In this document: positions 33,799 through 42,914 of the stretch, piece by piece
Layout of the letters: each line of letters opens with the position of its first letter
Position numbering within the stretch: position 1 is the stretch's first letter
DNA from: Pseudomonas oryzihabitans NBRC 102199
GTDB taxonomy: Bacteria; Pseudomonadota; Gammaproteobacteria; Pseudomonadales; Pseudomonadaceae
Reading direction: 5' to 3'
Assembly: GCF_000730625.1 (NCBI RefSeq)
Contig: NZ_BBIT01000001.1
Span: 1 to 64,000, forward strand
DNA length: 64,000 nt
Position numbers and translations under genes: made by a program
Notes under the pieces: model-generated
Database searches by the model: none
What the model was told of the DNA's origin: nothing
The model's input: the letters and a program-made list of their open reading frames with translations, nothing else

Positions 33799-34883
33799 TG
33801 AGCAAGCGTGCCTACAACTTCTGCGCCGGCCCGGCGGCCCTGCCTGAAGCTGTGCTGCGCCAGGCCCAGGCCGATCTGCTGGATTGGCAGGGCCGTGGCC
33901 TGTCGGTGATGGAGATGAGCCACCGCGGTGAAGACTTCACCGCCATCTCGAACCAGGCCGAGGCCGACCTGCGCGAGTTGCTGGCCATCCCCAGCAACTA
34001 CAAGGTGCTGTTCCTGCAGGGCGGCGCCAGTCTGCAATTCGCCCAGCTGGCGATGAATTTGATGCCCGAGGGCGGCAAGGCCGACTACATCGACACCGGC
34101 ATCTGGTCGCGCAAGGCCATCGAGCAGGCGCGGCACTATGGCACCGTCAACGTCGCCGCCAGTTCCAAGGGCTACGACTACTTCGCCATTCCGGGGCAGC
34201 ACGAATGGCAGCTGTCCAAGGACGCCGCCTACGTCCACTACACCCCCAACGAAACCATCGGCGGTCTGGAGTTCGACTGGATTCCGGACGTGGGTGACGT
34301 GCCCCTGGTGGCGGATGCCTCTTCCGACATCCTCTCGCGCCCGCTGGACGTCTCGCGTTTCGGGCTGATCTACGCCGGCGCGCAGAAGAACATCGGGCCG
34401 AGCGGCCTGGTGGTGGTGATCGTCCGCGAAGACCTGCTGGGTCGCGCCCGCGCCGCCTGCCCGACGCTGCTCGACTACAAGGTCGAGGCCGACAACGGCT
34501 CCATGTACAACACCCCGGCCACCTTCTCCTGGTACCTGTCGGGCCTGGTGTTCAAGTGGCTGAAGGAGCAGGGCGGTCTGCCCGCCATGGAGCGCCTGAA
34601 TCGCCAGAAGAAGGAGCTGCTGTACGGCTTCATCGACGCCAGCGACTTCTACAGCAACCCCATCGCCAAGAACGACCGCTCCTGGATGAACGTGCCCTTC
34701 CGCCTGGCGGACGAGCGCCTCGACAAGGCCTTCCTCGAGGGCGCCGAAGCGCGCGGTCTGCTGTATCTGCAGGGCCATCGTTCGGTGGGTGGCATGCGCG
34801 CCTCCATCTATAACGCCGTGACCCTGGAAGCCGTCCAGGCGCTGGTGACCTATCTGGCCGAATTCGAGAAGGAGCACGGCTGA
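33798..34883 (+). CDS. serC: Phosphoserine aminotransferase
   Basis: 361 residues, class V PLP aminotransferase. It forms 3-phosphoserine from 3-phosphohydroxypyruvate and glutamate, and also acts in pyridoxal phosphate synthesis. N-terminus YNFCAGPAALPEAVL; PLP lysine in YAGAQKNIGPSGL; C-terminal LQGHRSVGGMRASIYNAV is diagnostic. ATG 33798 shares its A with the gyrA stop (TGATG), so translation is coupled. pheA follows 2 bp later. Confidence 0.97.
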
Positions 34884-34885
34884 TC

Positions 34886-35980
34886 ATGTCCGAACACGAG
34901 CTCAAGGCCCTGCGCCTGCGTATCGACAGTCTGGACGAACGCATCCAGGAGCTGATCAGCGAACGTGCCCGCTGCGCCCAGGACGTGGCCCGGGTCAAGA
35001 TGGGAACGCTGGCGGAGGGCGAAAAGCCCGTGTTCTACCGGCCCGAGCGCGAGGCCCAGGTGCTCAAGCGGGTGATGGAGCGCAACGGCGGTCCGGTCCG
35101 TGACGAAGACATGGCGCGACTGTTCCGCGAGATCATGTCCTGCTGCCTGGCCCTGGAAGAGCCGTTGCACGTGGCCTACCTCGGCCCGGAAGGTACCTTC
35201 TCCCAGGCCGCGGCGCTCAAGCACTTCGGCAAGGCCGTGGTGACCCGGCCCATGGCGGCCATCGACGAGGTCTTCCGCGAGGTTGCCGCCGGCGCCTCCA
35301 ACTTCGGCGTGGTGCCGGTGGAAAACTCCACCGAAGGGGCGGTCAACCACACCCTGGACAGCTTCCTCGAGCACAACCTGTCGATCTGCGGGGAGGTGGA
35401 GCTGCGCATCCACCACCACCTGCTGATCGGCGAGAACACCAAGGCCGACAGCATCACCCGCATCTATTCCCACGCCCAGTCGCTGGCCCAGTGCCGCAAG
35501 TGGCTGGACTCCTACTACCCCAGCGTCGAGCGGGTGGCGGTGGCCAGCAATGCCGAAGCGGCGCGGCGGGTGAAGGGGGAGTGGAACAGCGCGGCCATTG
35601 CCGGTGACATGGCGGCCTCGCTCTATGGCCTGACCCCGGTGCAGCAGAAGATCGAGGATCGCCCGGACAACTCCACGCGCTTCCTCATCATCGGCAACCA
35701 GGAGGTGCCGCCCAGCGGCGACGACAAGACCTCCATCATCGTCTCCATGCAGAACAAGCCGGGTGCCCTGCACGAGCTGCTGCTGCCGTTCCACACCAAC
35801 AACATCGACCTCAGCCGGATCGAGACGCGGCCCTCGCGCAGCGGCAAGTGGACCTATGTCTTCTTCATCGATTTCCTCGGCCACCAGGCCGATCCGCTGA
35901 TCCGCGACGTGCTGGAGCGCCTGTCCACCAGCGCCGTGGCGCTCAAGGTCCTCGGCTCCTACCCCCGCGCCGTGCTCTGA
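34886..35980 (+). CDS. pheA: Bifunctional chorismate mutase/prephenate dehydratase (P-protein)
   Basis: 364 residues with three parts: an AroQ chorismate mutase (about 1-90, LRLRIDSLDERIQELISERA), a prephenate dehydratase (about 93-270, YLGPEGTFSQAA and VVPVENSTEGAV, with the threonine-phenylalanine site in RPDNSTRFLIIG), and an ACT domain (about 280-364; GALHELLLPFH and IETRPSR bind phenylalanine for feedback inhibition). It commits chorismate to phenylalanine. In most pseudomonads hisC and tyrA/aroA follow; here a convergent DUF4124 gene begins 24 bp later. Confidence 0.97.
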   Translation: MSEHELKALRLRIDSLDERIQELISERARCAQDVARVKMGTLAEGEKPVFYRPEREAQVLKRVMERNGGPVRDEDMARLFREIMSCCLALEEPLHVAYLGPEGTFSQAAALKHFGKAVVTRPMAAIDEVFREVAAGASNFGVVPVENSTEGAVNHTLDSFLEHNLSICGEVELRIHHHLLIGENTKADSITRIYSHAQSLAQCRKWLDSYYPSVERVAVASNAEAARRVKGEWNSAAIAGDMAASLYGLTPVQQKIEDRPDNSTRFLIIGNQEVPPSGDDKTSIIVSMQNKPGALHELLLPFHTNNIDLSRIETRPSRSGKWTYVFFIDFLGHQADPLIRDVLERLSTSAVALKVLGSYPRAVL

Positions 35981-36004
35981 GGCGGCGCCGGCCGGTTGCG
36001 GGCG

Positions 36005-36481
36005 TCAGCGTCGACGCACGCAACCCTTGTCGTCGAAGGTCACCAGGCGCGAGCGTTCCTTGCGCTGGCGCGCCTCGTAGTGATAACGAGTCAGGGCATC
36101 CAGCTGGGAAATCCGCTGCGGTGGTCCCAGGGCGTTCTCCACGTCCGCCCGGCTCATGCCGACCCTGACCTGTCCCCGGATGATCGCCTGCCGCCTTTCG
36201 CTGGGGCTGAGCAGATCGCCGCACCCATCCGTTCTGGCTGCCACCACTGTTGGTGGGCGTTGCGCCTCCTTGCGCGGAGGGGCCTTGGGTTTCGCCATCA
36301 GCGTGGGCCTGGCGCCGCCCGGGCGGGGATTGTCCGCGCGTTGCAGGCGGCTGTCGCTGTCCGAAGCACAGCCGCTGGTGGAAAAGGTGAGGTGGCCGGC
36401 GGCATCTTCGCAACGATAGACCGTGGCCGCCTGGGCAGAGGCGCAGCCCAGCAACAGGCCGAGCACGACGAGCTTCTTCAT
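36005..36481 (-). CDS. Exported DUF4124-like protein with SmpA/OmlA-like tail
   Basis: 158 residues. Signal peptide MKKLVVLGLLLGCASAQA. The mature N-terminus ATVYRCEDAAGHLTFSTSGC resembles the DUF4124 motif (Y.C.D..G...FS..C). After a basic linker, the C-terminal part GQVRVGMSRADVENALGPPQ looks like an SmpA/OmlA-type small repeat, and the end has a further CVRRR. Function unknown; periplasmic. ATG 36481 has a near-perfect AAGGAGG about 7 nt upstream. Divergent from mgtE. Confidence 0.75.
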   Translation of the reverse strand: MKKLVVLGLLLGCASAQAATVYRCEDAAGHLTFSTSGCASDSDSRLQRADNPRPGGARPTLMAKPKAPPRKEAQRPPTVVAARTDGCGDLLSPSERRQAIIRGQVRVGMSRADVENALGPPQRISQLDALTRYHYEARQRKERSRLVTFDDKGCVRRR

Positions 36482-36769
36482 GGGACGTCCTCCTTGACGT
36501 AGCGCTCAAGCTTAGCGGAGTAACGACCGCGGGACGAGCGTTGCAAGCGCGGCTTCGATACCGCCCCAGAGCCCTTGCAAATAGCTGTTTTGAAAACCTT
36601 TTGCGTTCGCACCCGCAACCGGTCCGGTGTATCATCCCCGCCGTCAGCCCCGCCGGGGCAGTGGTCATCCCCCCTTATGGACTTACCCAGTCAACACTCA
36701 ATCGCCTTTTTCGTCCCGTTGTTGAGATAGGGTTCGTCGGTGCGCTCCGCCGGCGGGCCGGAGTGCGCT

Positions 36770-38215
36770 ATGACCGTAGTGAACGAAGCAGAAATCAGAA
36801 AGCCCCACGAGACGCTACAGGAGCGTCTCGCCCAGGTCGTCGAGTTGCTGGAGCGCTACGACCTCGCCGTCGAGGCGCGTGAAGACCACGACCGCGCCCC
36901 CGTATCCCCCGCCGATATTCCCGAAGAAGGCCTCGAAGAGCTGCGTGCCCGGCTGGACGAGCTGCACCCGGCCGACGTCGCCTTCATCCTCGAAGCCCTG
37001 CCGCAGGAAGACCGCCTGACCGTCTGGGGGCTGGTCAAGACCGAGCGTGACGGCGAGATCCTGCTGGAGGTCTCGGACGCCGTCCGCGAGACGCTGATCG
37101 CCGACATGGACGATCAGGAAATCCTTGCGGTGGCCGGTCAGCTCGACGCCGACGAACTCGCCGACCTGGCGCCGGACCTGCCGCGCGACGTCGTCCATGA
37201 ACTGATGGAGGCCCTCGACGCCCAGCAGCGCGAGCGGGTGCGCTCCGCCCTGTCCTACGAAGAGGACCAGGTGGGCGCGCTGATGGACTTCGAGATGGTG
37301 ACCATCCGCGATGATGTCGCCCTGGAAGTGGTGCTGCGTTATCTTCGCCGGCTGAAAGAGCTGCCCGACCACACCGACAAGCTGTTCGTGGTCGACAACG
37401 ACAGCATCCTCAAGGGGGTGCTGCCGATCAAGCGACTGCTGGTCAACGATCCGGAAAAGCTGGTTGTCGAGGTCATGGCGAAGGAGGCGGTGGCCTTCCA
37501 TCCGGACGGCGACGCCTATGACGCGGCCCAGGCGTTCGAACGCTACGACCTGGTTTCGGCGCCGGTGGTGGACAAGAACGGCAAGCTGATTGGCCGTCTC
37601 ACCATCGACGAGATGGTCGACCTGATCCGCGAGGAAAGCGAAAGCGAAGTCCTCAACATGGCTGGTCTGCGCGAAGACGAAGACGTCTTCGCCTCGGTGT
37701 GGAAATCGGTGGGCAACCGCTGGACCTGGCTGGCCACCAACCTCATCACGGCCTTCATCGCCTCGCGGGTCATCGGCCTGTTTGAGGGCTCGATCGAGAA
37801 ACTGGTGGCCTTGGCCGCGCTCATGCCCATCGTCGCCGGCATTGGCGGCAACTCGGGCAACCAGGCCATCACCATGATCGTGCGCGCCATGGCGCTGGGG
37901 CAGATCAGCGTGACCAGCACCGCGCGCCTGCTACGCAAGGAGATGGGCGTCGCCCTGTGCAATGGCGTCATCTGGGGTGGGGTGATAGGGCTGGTGGCCT
38001 TCTATCTCTACAGCAGCTGGTCCCTGGGCCTGGTGATGATGGGGGCCATGACCCTGAATCTGCTGCTGGCGGCGTTCATGGGCGTGCTGATTCCCATGAC
38101 CCTGCAGCGCTTCGGTCGCGACCCGGCCATGGGGTCGAGCGTCCTGATCACCGCGGTCACCGACAGCGGCGGCTTCTTCATCTTCTTGGGACTCGCCACC
38201 CTGTTCCTGATGTAG
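36770..38215 (+). CDS. mgtE: Magnesium transporter MgtE
   Basis: 481 residues. It has a cytoplasmic N domain with HPADVAFILEALP and LPRDVVHELMEAL repeats, a tandem CBS pair (about 165-290), and a C-terminal five-helix membrane domain with the pore motif PIVAGIGGNSGNQA. MgtE is a magnesium-gated channel for Mg2+ and divalent uptake. ATG 36770 has GGAG about 7 nt upstream; the first 90 residues form an acidic N-terminal extension. The 288-bp region upstream has a GCCCCG/CGGGGC mini-hairpin but no recognised magnesium riboswitch. Confidence 0.95.
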   Translation: MTVVNEAEIRKPHETLQERLAQVVELLERYDLAVEAREDHDRAPVSPADIPEEGLEELRARLDELHPADVAFILEALPQEDRLTVWGLVKTERDGEILLEVSDAVRETLIADMDDQEILAVAGQLDADELADLAPDLPRDVVHELMEALDAQQRERVRSALSYEEDQVGALMDFEMVTIRDDVALEVVLRYLRRLKELPDHTDKLFVVDNDSILKGVLPIKRLLVNDPEKLVVEVMAKEAVAFHPDGDAYDAAQAFERYDLVSAPVVDKNGKLIGRLTIDEMVDLIREESESEVLNMAGLREDEDVFASVWKSVGNRWTWLATNLITAFIASRVIGLFEGSIEKLVALAALMPIVAGIGGNSGNQAITMIVRAMALGQISVTSTARLLRKEMGVALCNGVIWGGVIGLVAFYLYSSWSLGLVMMGAMTLNLLLAAFMGVLIPMTLQRFGRDPAMGSSVLITAVTDSGGFFIFLGLATLFLM

Positions 38216-38232
38216 GGCAGGGCAGGGTGCAG

Positions 38233-38259
38233 CGGGCTGCCCAGGCGCAGGGCAGCCCG
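38233..38259. terminator. Bidirectional hairpin between mgtE and amrZ
   Basis: A perfect 10-bp stem CGGGCTGCCC/GGGCAGCCCG (38233-38242 and 38250-38259) with a 7-nt loop lies centrally between the convergent stops at 38215 and 38267. No T tract on either strand, so it may depend on a factor. Confidence 0.55.
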
Positions 38260-38266
38260 GACGCCG

Positions 38267-38581
38267 TCAGGATGCGGCGTCGATGTCGTGGGCGATCAGC
38301 GAGATCAGGGCGTTCTGCTGGCGACCCGACAGTTGCCGAAAGCGCTGCAGCAACTCCCGCTCGCTGGCGGTGATCTCCGGACTGTCCAGGCGAAGCCCGG
38401 GTTCGTCCCCAAGGGCGCCCTCTTGCTGCAAGCTCTGCTCGAGACGCGCGATGATTTCGGAGTTCATGCTGCGATGATGGTTGCGGGCCACATCCGCGAT
38501 GCGCTCTCGCATGCCCTCGGGCAGACGCACGACGAATTTGTCAGCGGTACGGCTTGAGTAGGATCTAATGGCCTGGGTCAT
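38267..38581 (-). CDS. amrZ: Ribbon-helix-helix regulator AmrZ (AlgZ)
   Basis: 104 residues, Arc/MetJ-like. The segment [20 protein letters not shown] then RHH helices with [17 protein letters not shown] are characteristic of AmrZ, and the C-terminal tetramerisation region [19 protein letters not shown] is present. In Pseudomonas AmrZ activates alginate and represses flagellar regulator fleQ and c-di-GMP genes, so it is functionally tied to the diguanylate cyclase and flagellar genes in this window. ATG 38581 has a GAAG-type ribosome site. The upstream region holds a 12-bp palindrome (38696-38707). Confidence 0.95.
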   Translation of the reverse strand: MTQAIRSYSSRTADKFVVRLPEGMRERIADVARNHHRSMNSEIIARLEQSLQQEGALGDEPGLRLDSPEITASERELLQRFRQLSGRQQNALISLIAHDIDAAS

Positions 38582-38695
38582 TGAGGTACTTCATCTGGAG
38601 TCAAAAATCAGTGAAGGCATAAGCCCTCGTCTCGTTCCGCTAGCACTCACGGCACCTTGGACTCTGTAACCACCTGTCCCTAGGTATCTGTTTTT

Positions 38696-38707
38696 ATTGA
38701 CGTCAAT
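38696..38707. promoter_or_regulatory. 12-bp palindrome ATTGACGTCAAT upstream of amrZ
   Basis: A perfect palindrome in a locally AT-rich stretch, about 115 bp before the amrZ start. It contains TTGACG, a possible -35 on the minus strand. Binding partner unknown; it does not resemble the GGCA-type AmrZ site I know of. Confidence 0.35.
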
Positions 38708-38797
38708 TTACCGACGTACAGAACAAATTGCAAAGCTGCCGAAGAACTTCCTGCCTGTGCCGCCCCGCGCGCAGTGTCGCGCTGCCTGAACCGGAAC

Positions 38798-38826
38798 ATG
38801 ACAAACCTTCCGCTGCTCGTTACCAT
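38798..38826 (+). promoter_or_regulatory. Sigma-70 promoter of tRNA-Arg
   Basis: ATGACA (38798-38803), a 17-bp spacer and TACCAT (38821-38826), then a GC-rich GAGCGCCC discriminator. The tRNA begins 15 bp after the -10. A GC-rich discriminator is usual for stringently controlled stable RNAs. Confidence 0.55.
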
Positions 38827-38840
38827 GAGCGCCCTTTCCT

Positions 38841-38917
38841 GTCCCAGTAGCTCAATTGGATAGAGCATCCCCCTCCTAAGGGGAAGGTTGGTGGTTCGAC
38901 CCCACTCTGGGACACCA
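38841..38917 (+). tRNA. tRNA-Arg (anticodon CCU)
   Basis: A 77-nt gene including an encoded CCA. Acceptor arms GTCCCAG and CTGGGAC pair perfectly; discriminator A38914. The anticodon stem TCCCC/GGGGA encloses loop CTCCTAA with anticodon CCT at 38875-38877, reading AGG codons. The T loop TTCGACC is present. It is a single-copy-type arginine tRNA and a common integration target, but no integrase or 3'-end duplication is seen nearby. Confidence 0.93.
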
Positions 38918-39046
38918 GATTCCTTTCCAGAACCTCTCCTCGCGATCCGACGCCTTCAACTGCCCTTGCCGAACCGTTACAGCAGTTTGGAGGATAGGGC
39001 AAAAACGGCGACCTTGTCCGACTTCCAAGCTCTTCCAGTGGCGATT

Positions 39047-39062
39047 TGTGGCTGTGATCACA
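39047..39062 (+). promoter_or_regulatory. Candidate Vfr/CRP site
   Basis: TGTGGCTGTGATCACA fits TGTGA-N6-TCACA with one mismatch, about 101 bp before the start of the glycan cluster. The core TGTGATCACA is also a perfect 10-bp palindrome. It could be a cAMP-Vfr activator site for the cluster. Confidence 0.4.
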
Positions 39063-39162
39063 GCATAGAGCAGCAGACAAAAACCTGCCGAATTTATCTG
39101 TACTCTCCGTTGGCTAACCGTCTGCATTGCTTGTATCTGGAGCGCCTCTGGAGGTTCGCGTC

Positions 39163-40185
39163 ATGGCCTTTTATCCCGTCCTACTTTCAGTCGTGTTCGT
39201 TGTGCGTAATCAGGCTACCGAGTTGCAGAGCGTCCTGGAGCGCGCGGCAACTGTTATCGGTCCCTTGGTAAGTGACTACGAACTTATCATTGTCGACAAC
39301 GCCTCTTCTGATGACAGCGTAGCTCGATTGAAGCAACTCACCAGCATCAATGGCCTGCCCAATCTGCAGGTATATGCCCTGACCAAGGAAGTGGACTCCG
39401 ATACCGCCGCCTGGGTGGGACTGGAGAATGCGCTGGGAGACTTCGCGGTCGTCATAGATCCGGAAACCGATGACATCGCCTTCTTGCCCGACATGTTGCA
39501 ACAGGCTGCGGGTGGCATCGACGTGGTGTTCGCCAACAATCAGCAGAAAGTTCGGCAGACCCTGTCCTACAGTCTTTGCTCCAAGGGCTTCAACAGTCTC
39601 TACAAGCAGTTCAACGGCGTCGATCTGGCCAAGGATGCGCCTCAGTACCGGATGCTCAGCAAGAAGGTCATCAATTACATCCTGCGCCACCCCGCGCCGG
39701 CGCTGACCTATCGCCATCTGCCGGCGACGGCGGGCTTCTCGCGGATCAATCTCGAATACAGCATGCCGCCGCGCAGCACCAAGCCCAAGCGTTTGTCCGG
39801 CAGCTTCGATCGCGGTGCCCGGCTGCTGGTGTCCTCCACCCGCAAGCCCATGCGCATGGTCAGTTTCCTGTCCATCGTCGGGGCCCTGTCCAATCTGCTC
39901 TATTCGATCTACGTCATCGCCATCGGCCTGTTCAAGGATGACGTCGCGCCAGGTTGGGTGACGATTTCATTACAGCAGTCCGGCATGTTCTTTCTCATTT
40001 CGCTGGTCCTGCTGGTGCTCGGCGAATATGTCCTGCAGTTGACCCACAGAGTCAACGAAGGGCCGCTCTATCATGTCGCCCAGGAGTTCACGAGTGCGGT
40101 CATGACGCGCCGTGACAAGCTCAATGTCGAAGTAGTGCAGGGCGGCAATGCCGCAAGGCCGGCCACTCAATCCGGCATGGCCTGA
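39163..40185 (+). CDS. Family 2 glycosyltransferase with C-terminal membrane anchor (GtrB/ArnC-like)
   Basis: 340 residues. A GT-A domain is recognisable from LLSVVFVVRN, IIVDNASSDDS and the metal-binding VIDPETDD. Two C-terminal membrane helices follow (FLSIVGALSNLLYSIYVIAI and FFLISLVLLVLGEYVLQLTH), ending in NEGPLYHV; this matches polyprenyl-phosphate sugar transferases such as GtrB, ArnC and DPMS. It likely loads a sugar onto undecaprenyl phosphate at the inner membrane. ATG 39163 has GGAGG about 8 nt upstream; a TTG at 39127 is an alternative. First gene of the seven-gene run, with the next start 5 bp after its stop. Confidence 0.82.
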   Translation: MAFYPVLLSVVFVVRNQATELQSVLERAATVIGPLVSDYELIIVDNASSDDSVARLKQLTSINGLPNLQVYALTKEVDSDTAAWVGLENALGDFAVVIDPETDDIAFLPDMLQQAAGGIDVVFANNQQKVRQTLSYSLCSKGFNSLYKQFNGVDLAKDAPQYRMLSKKVINYILRHPAPALTYRHLPATAGFSRINLEYSMPPRSTKPKRLSGSFDRGARLLVSSTRKPMRMVSFLSIVGALSNLLYSIYVIAIGLFKDDVAPGWVTISLQQSGMFFLISLVLLVLGEYVLQLTHRVNEGPLYHVAQEFTSAVMTRRDKLNVEVVQGGNAARPATQSGMA

Positions 40186-40190
40186 CGATC

Positions 40191-41297
40191 ATGAGAGATG
40201 CGATCGTCATAGGTGGCGGATTTTACGGGGCCATGACGGCCCTGTATCTCATGCGCGTGAGAGGCTTTGCGAAAGTCACTCTGGTCGAGCGGGAAGACGG
40301 GCTGTTGAAGCGCGCCTCTTATCACAATCAGGCACGCGTCCATAACGGTTATCACTATCCCCGCAGTTTCGTCACGGCCTTTCGCAGTCGAGTCAACTTG
40401 CCGCGCTTCTTGCGCGATTATCCGGATGTGGTGGTGCGCGACTTCACCAAGTTGTATGCCATTGCCCGCAACAACTCCAAGGTCACGGCCAAACAGTTCG
40501 AACGCTTCTGTCAGGGGATCGAGGCGTCGCTGCAACCGGCGTCCGAGGAATTAAGTCGATTGTTCGACGATCGACTGATCGAGGCGGTTTATCTCACCGA
40601 GGAATATGCCTTCAACTCCGCCGTACTCGCCGCTGAAGTGAGTCGCGAACTGGATGCCGTCGGCGTCGAGTTGCGCTTCAAGAGTCGCGTGACGGCGATC
40701 CGCGGCGAAAGCGGCGGCCTGGGGGTCGACGTGGTGGACGAAGCCGGCGGCCAGGAGGAGATGCAGTGCCGCTATCTCTTCAACTGCACCTACAGCGGCC
40801 TTAACCAGTACGGTGGCGATTTCCCCGGGACCGCCACCCGGCTGCGTCACGAAATCACCGAGATGGCGCTGGTGGAGATGCCTCCGGAACTGCGCAACCT
40901 CGGGGTGACGGTCATGGACGGTCCGTTCTTTTCCATGATGCCGTTCCCGGCCCGGGGTCTGCACACCCTGTCCCATGTGCGCTACACCCCGCACCTGAAC
41001 TGGGAAGACGCCAATGGCACCGATCCCTATGCGCTGCTGGACGGCTATGACCGCGCCTCGCGGGCGGACTGGATGGTGCGCGACGTGGCCCGCTACATGT
41101 CGGCAGCGGCGCGGGTGGAGTACCGGGATTCGCTGTTCGAAGTGAAGACCATTCTGATGAAGAACGAAGGCGACGACGGCCGTCCCATCCTCTTCGAACA
41201 ACATCCCCAACTGCCCGGCTGCTATTCGATGCTGGGTGGCAAGATCGACAACATTTTCGATGCCCTGGAGCGCCTCGATGCCGAACCCTTCCACTGA
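40191..41297 (+). CDS. FAD-dependent oxidoreductase, DAO-like, in glycan cluster
   Basis: 368 residues. The N-terminal FAD motif IVIGGGFYGAMTALYLMR at 5-22 with VTLVERE (ribose-binding acid) about 30 residues later is clear. No second nucleotide motif. Family: amino acid oxidase/glycerol-3-phosphate dehydrogenase-like flavoproteins. In this setting it may oxidise a sugar, a cyclitol or a lipid-linked intermediate. It overlaps the next gene by 20 bp, so it is part of the operon. Substrate unknown. Confidence 0.7.
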   Translation: MRDAIVIGGGFYGAMTALYLMRVRGFAKVTLVEREDGLLKRASYHNQARVHNGYHYPRSFVTAFRSRVNLPRFLRDYPDVVVRDFTKLYAIARNNSKVTAKQFERFCQGIEASLQPASEELSRLFDDRLIEAVYLTEEYAFNSAVLAAEVSRELDAVGVELRFKSRVTAIRGESGGLGVDVVDEAGGQEEMQCRYLFNCTYSGLNQYGGDFPGTATRLRHEITEMALVEMPPELRNLGVTVMDGPFFSMMPFPARGLHTLSHVRYTPHLNWEDANGTDPYALLDGYDRASRADWMVRDVARYMSAAARVEYRDSLFEVKTILMKNEGDDGRPILFEQHPQLPGCYSMLGGKIDNIFDALERLDAEPFH

Positions 41298-42909
41298 AGC
41301 GACACCCAGGGGGGTGTCCGGCGTCGCCGGCTTCATCAGCGTTCTGGTCTTTTCCATCATCAATTTCTTTCTGTTCGGCAAGGGCGTCATCCTCGATCCC
41401 TTCCACCAGGGGGAGTATTTCGCCACATTGCCGACGCTGCTGCACAGTCAGCCGGGCGCCCATGCCTTCACCATCCATGGTGGCCTGGATTTCATCCCGG
41501 TATGGCTGGCGGAGACCTGGTTCGGCGCCCAGCACACCTTCCTGGTGACCCAGATCCTCTATGGACTGTGCAACACCGGTGCGGCACTGCTGCTCTGGGG
41601 AACGGCCGTGTTGCTGTGCCCGGTACCCAAGGGCCGCGCGCGCCTGATCCTGCTGGTCGCAGTGGGCGCCGTGGCGACCCAGGTGGTGGGCTATCGCGAT
41701 CTCTTCCTGCTGCTGTCGCTGTTCCTCTTCTGCCTGCATCGCAAGGTGGAGACCACGCCGCGGCGACTGCTGTGCGAGGTGCTGCTGGGTCTGGCTGCCG
41801 GCTTCAACCTGTTCTGGTCCTATGACCGCGGCATCGCCGGGGTGCTGGCCATCGGCTCGGCGGTACTGCTCACGCTGCTCCTGCAGCGGCGGCATGTCCT
41901 GTCTCTGCTGAGCTTCGTGGCGACCGTCGGCTGGCTTGGCTTTGGTACCGATTTCTTCGCCCTGACCGATTACGTCAAGAACCTGACCTTCCTCCTGGAG
42001 ACCTCGTCCCAGTGGGGCTACGGGCTGAGTGCCCGGCCGCTGGCCCTGAGCCTGCTGCTGGCGGTGCCCACGGCCCTGGCAGGTTTCGCCCTGATCCGTT
42101 GTCTGCCCTGGCCATGGCGCTGGAGCGAGGACCTGCCACTGATCGGTGCCCTGGCCGTGCTGCTCGCGATCTTCTTCAAGATCGGAGTCAATCGCGCGGA
42201 CTTTCAGCACATCCAGATGGGTTTCTGGGTCCCCCTGCTGAGTCTGCTCTATGCCGCCCGGCGGCAACGCCTCGCGCGCAATGGCGGTTGGGATATCTCG
42301 GCCCACCCGCGCGCGGCAGTCGCGGCCATTGCCGCTGCGGTGCTGCTGGGGCTGGTCGGACTTAATCCCTCGCCGTTCTTCGCGGTACTGCTGGTTGGTG
42401 CGCTGCTGGCTTTCAGCCGGCGCCTGCTGGTGCCCGCCCTGGCGGCGCTGCTGGTGCTGCTCGCCGCCTTCAACCTCTACAAGTCGCCGGTGGAGCGAGT
42501 GTGGGCCCAGGGGCTCGCCTGGGTGCCGAAGCTGGCCGCCTTGCCGGATGACGCCGCCCTGGCAACGCCCGGGGTGCAATGGGCCTCGCAGCGCCTGCTG
42601 GAGAGCGGCGCCCACTGTGTGTTCGACCTGGCCAACAACGGGGTCATCAACGGGGTGACCGATCTGCCGGCCTGTACCAAGTACATCTATCCGGTCTATG
42701 CCACGCCGCCCTACGAGGCCGATCTGCTCAGCGATCTGCAGCATGCCGATCCGCCGGCGGTGGTGTATTCGACGACCTTCTGGTCGTTCAACCTGAACAA
42801 CATTTCCATGCACGACAAGTTTCCACGACTCAAGGCCTACCTGGACGAGCGTTATCCCGTCGAGGAGTGCCAACCGGACTATTGCCTGAGATTCAAGACC
42901 AAGGGGTGA
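41278..42909 (+). CDS. Polytopic membrane protein, GT-C glycosyltransferase-like
   Basis: 543 residues with about twelve hydrophobic segments, then a soluble C-terminal domain of about 100 residues. The first extracytoplasmic loop carries acidic residues Asp40 and Glu46 (VILDPFHQGEYFATLP), the position where GT-C enzymes keep catalytic acids. No known family was recognised. A GT-C enzyme using polyprenyl-phosphate sugar as donor is the best guess; a transporter or polymerase is possible. ATG 41278, within the end of the flavoprotein gene, has GGAG 7 nt upstream. Confidence 0.6.
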   Translation: MPNPSTEATPRGVSGVAGFISVLVFSIINFFLFGKGVILDPFHQGEYFATLPTLLHSQPGAHAFTIHGGLDFIPVWLAETWFGAQHTFLVTQILYGLCNTGAALLLWGTAVLLCPVPKGRARLILLVAVGAVATQVVGYRDLFLLLSLFLFCLHRKVETTPRRLLCEVLLGLAAGFNLFWSYDRGIAGVLAIGSAVLLTLLLQRRHVLSLLSFVATVGWLGFGTDFFALTDYVKNLTFLLETSSQWGYGLSARPLALSLLLAVPTALAGFALIRCLPWPWRWSEDLPLIGALAVLLAIFFKIGVNRADFQHIQMGFWVPLLSLLYAARRQRLARNGGWDISAHPRAAVAAIAAAVLLGLVGLNPSPFFAVLLVGALLAFSRRLLVPALAALLVLLAAFNLYKSPVERVWAQGLAWVPKLAALPDDAALATPGVQWASQRLLESGAHCVFDLANNGVINGVTDLPACTKYIYPVYATPPYEADLLSDLQHADPPAVVYSTTFWSFNLNNISMHDKFPRLKAYLDERYPVEECQPDYCLRFKTKG

Positions 42910-42914
42910 GCAAC

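Noticed and set aside
36482-36769. A magnesium riboswitch before mgtE
   Set aside because: Only a very short GCCCCG/CGGGGC inverted repeat with a one-base centre is seen; no M-box-like architecture.
38841-39162. A tRNA-borne integrative element starting at tRNA-Arg
   Set aside because: No integrase, excisionase or duplicated tRNA 3' end is visible, and the following cluster has host-like GC content.
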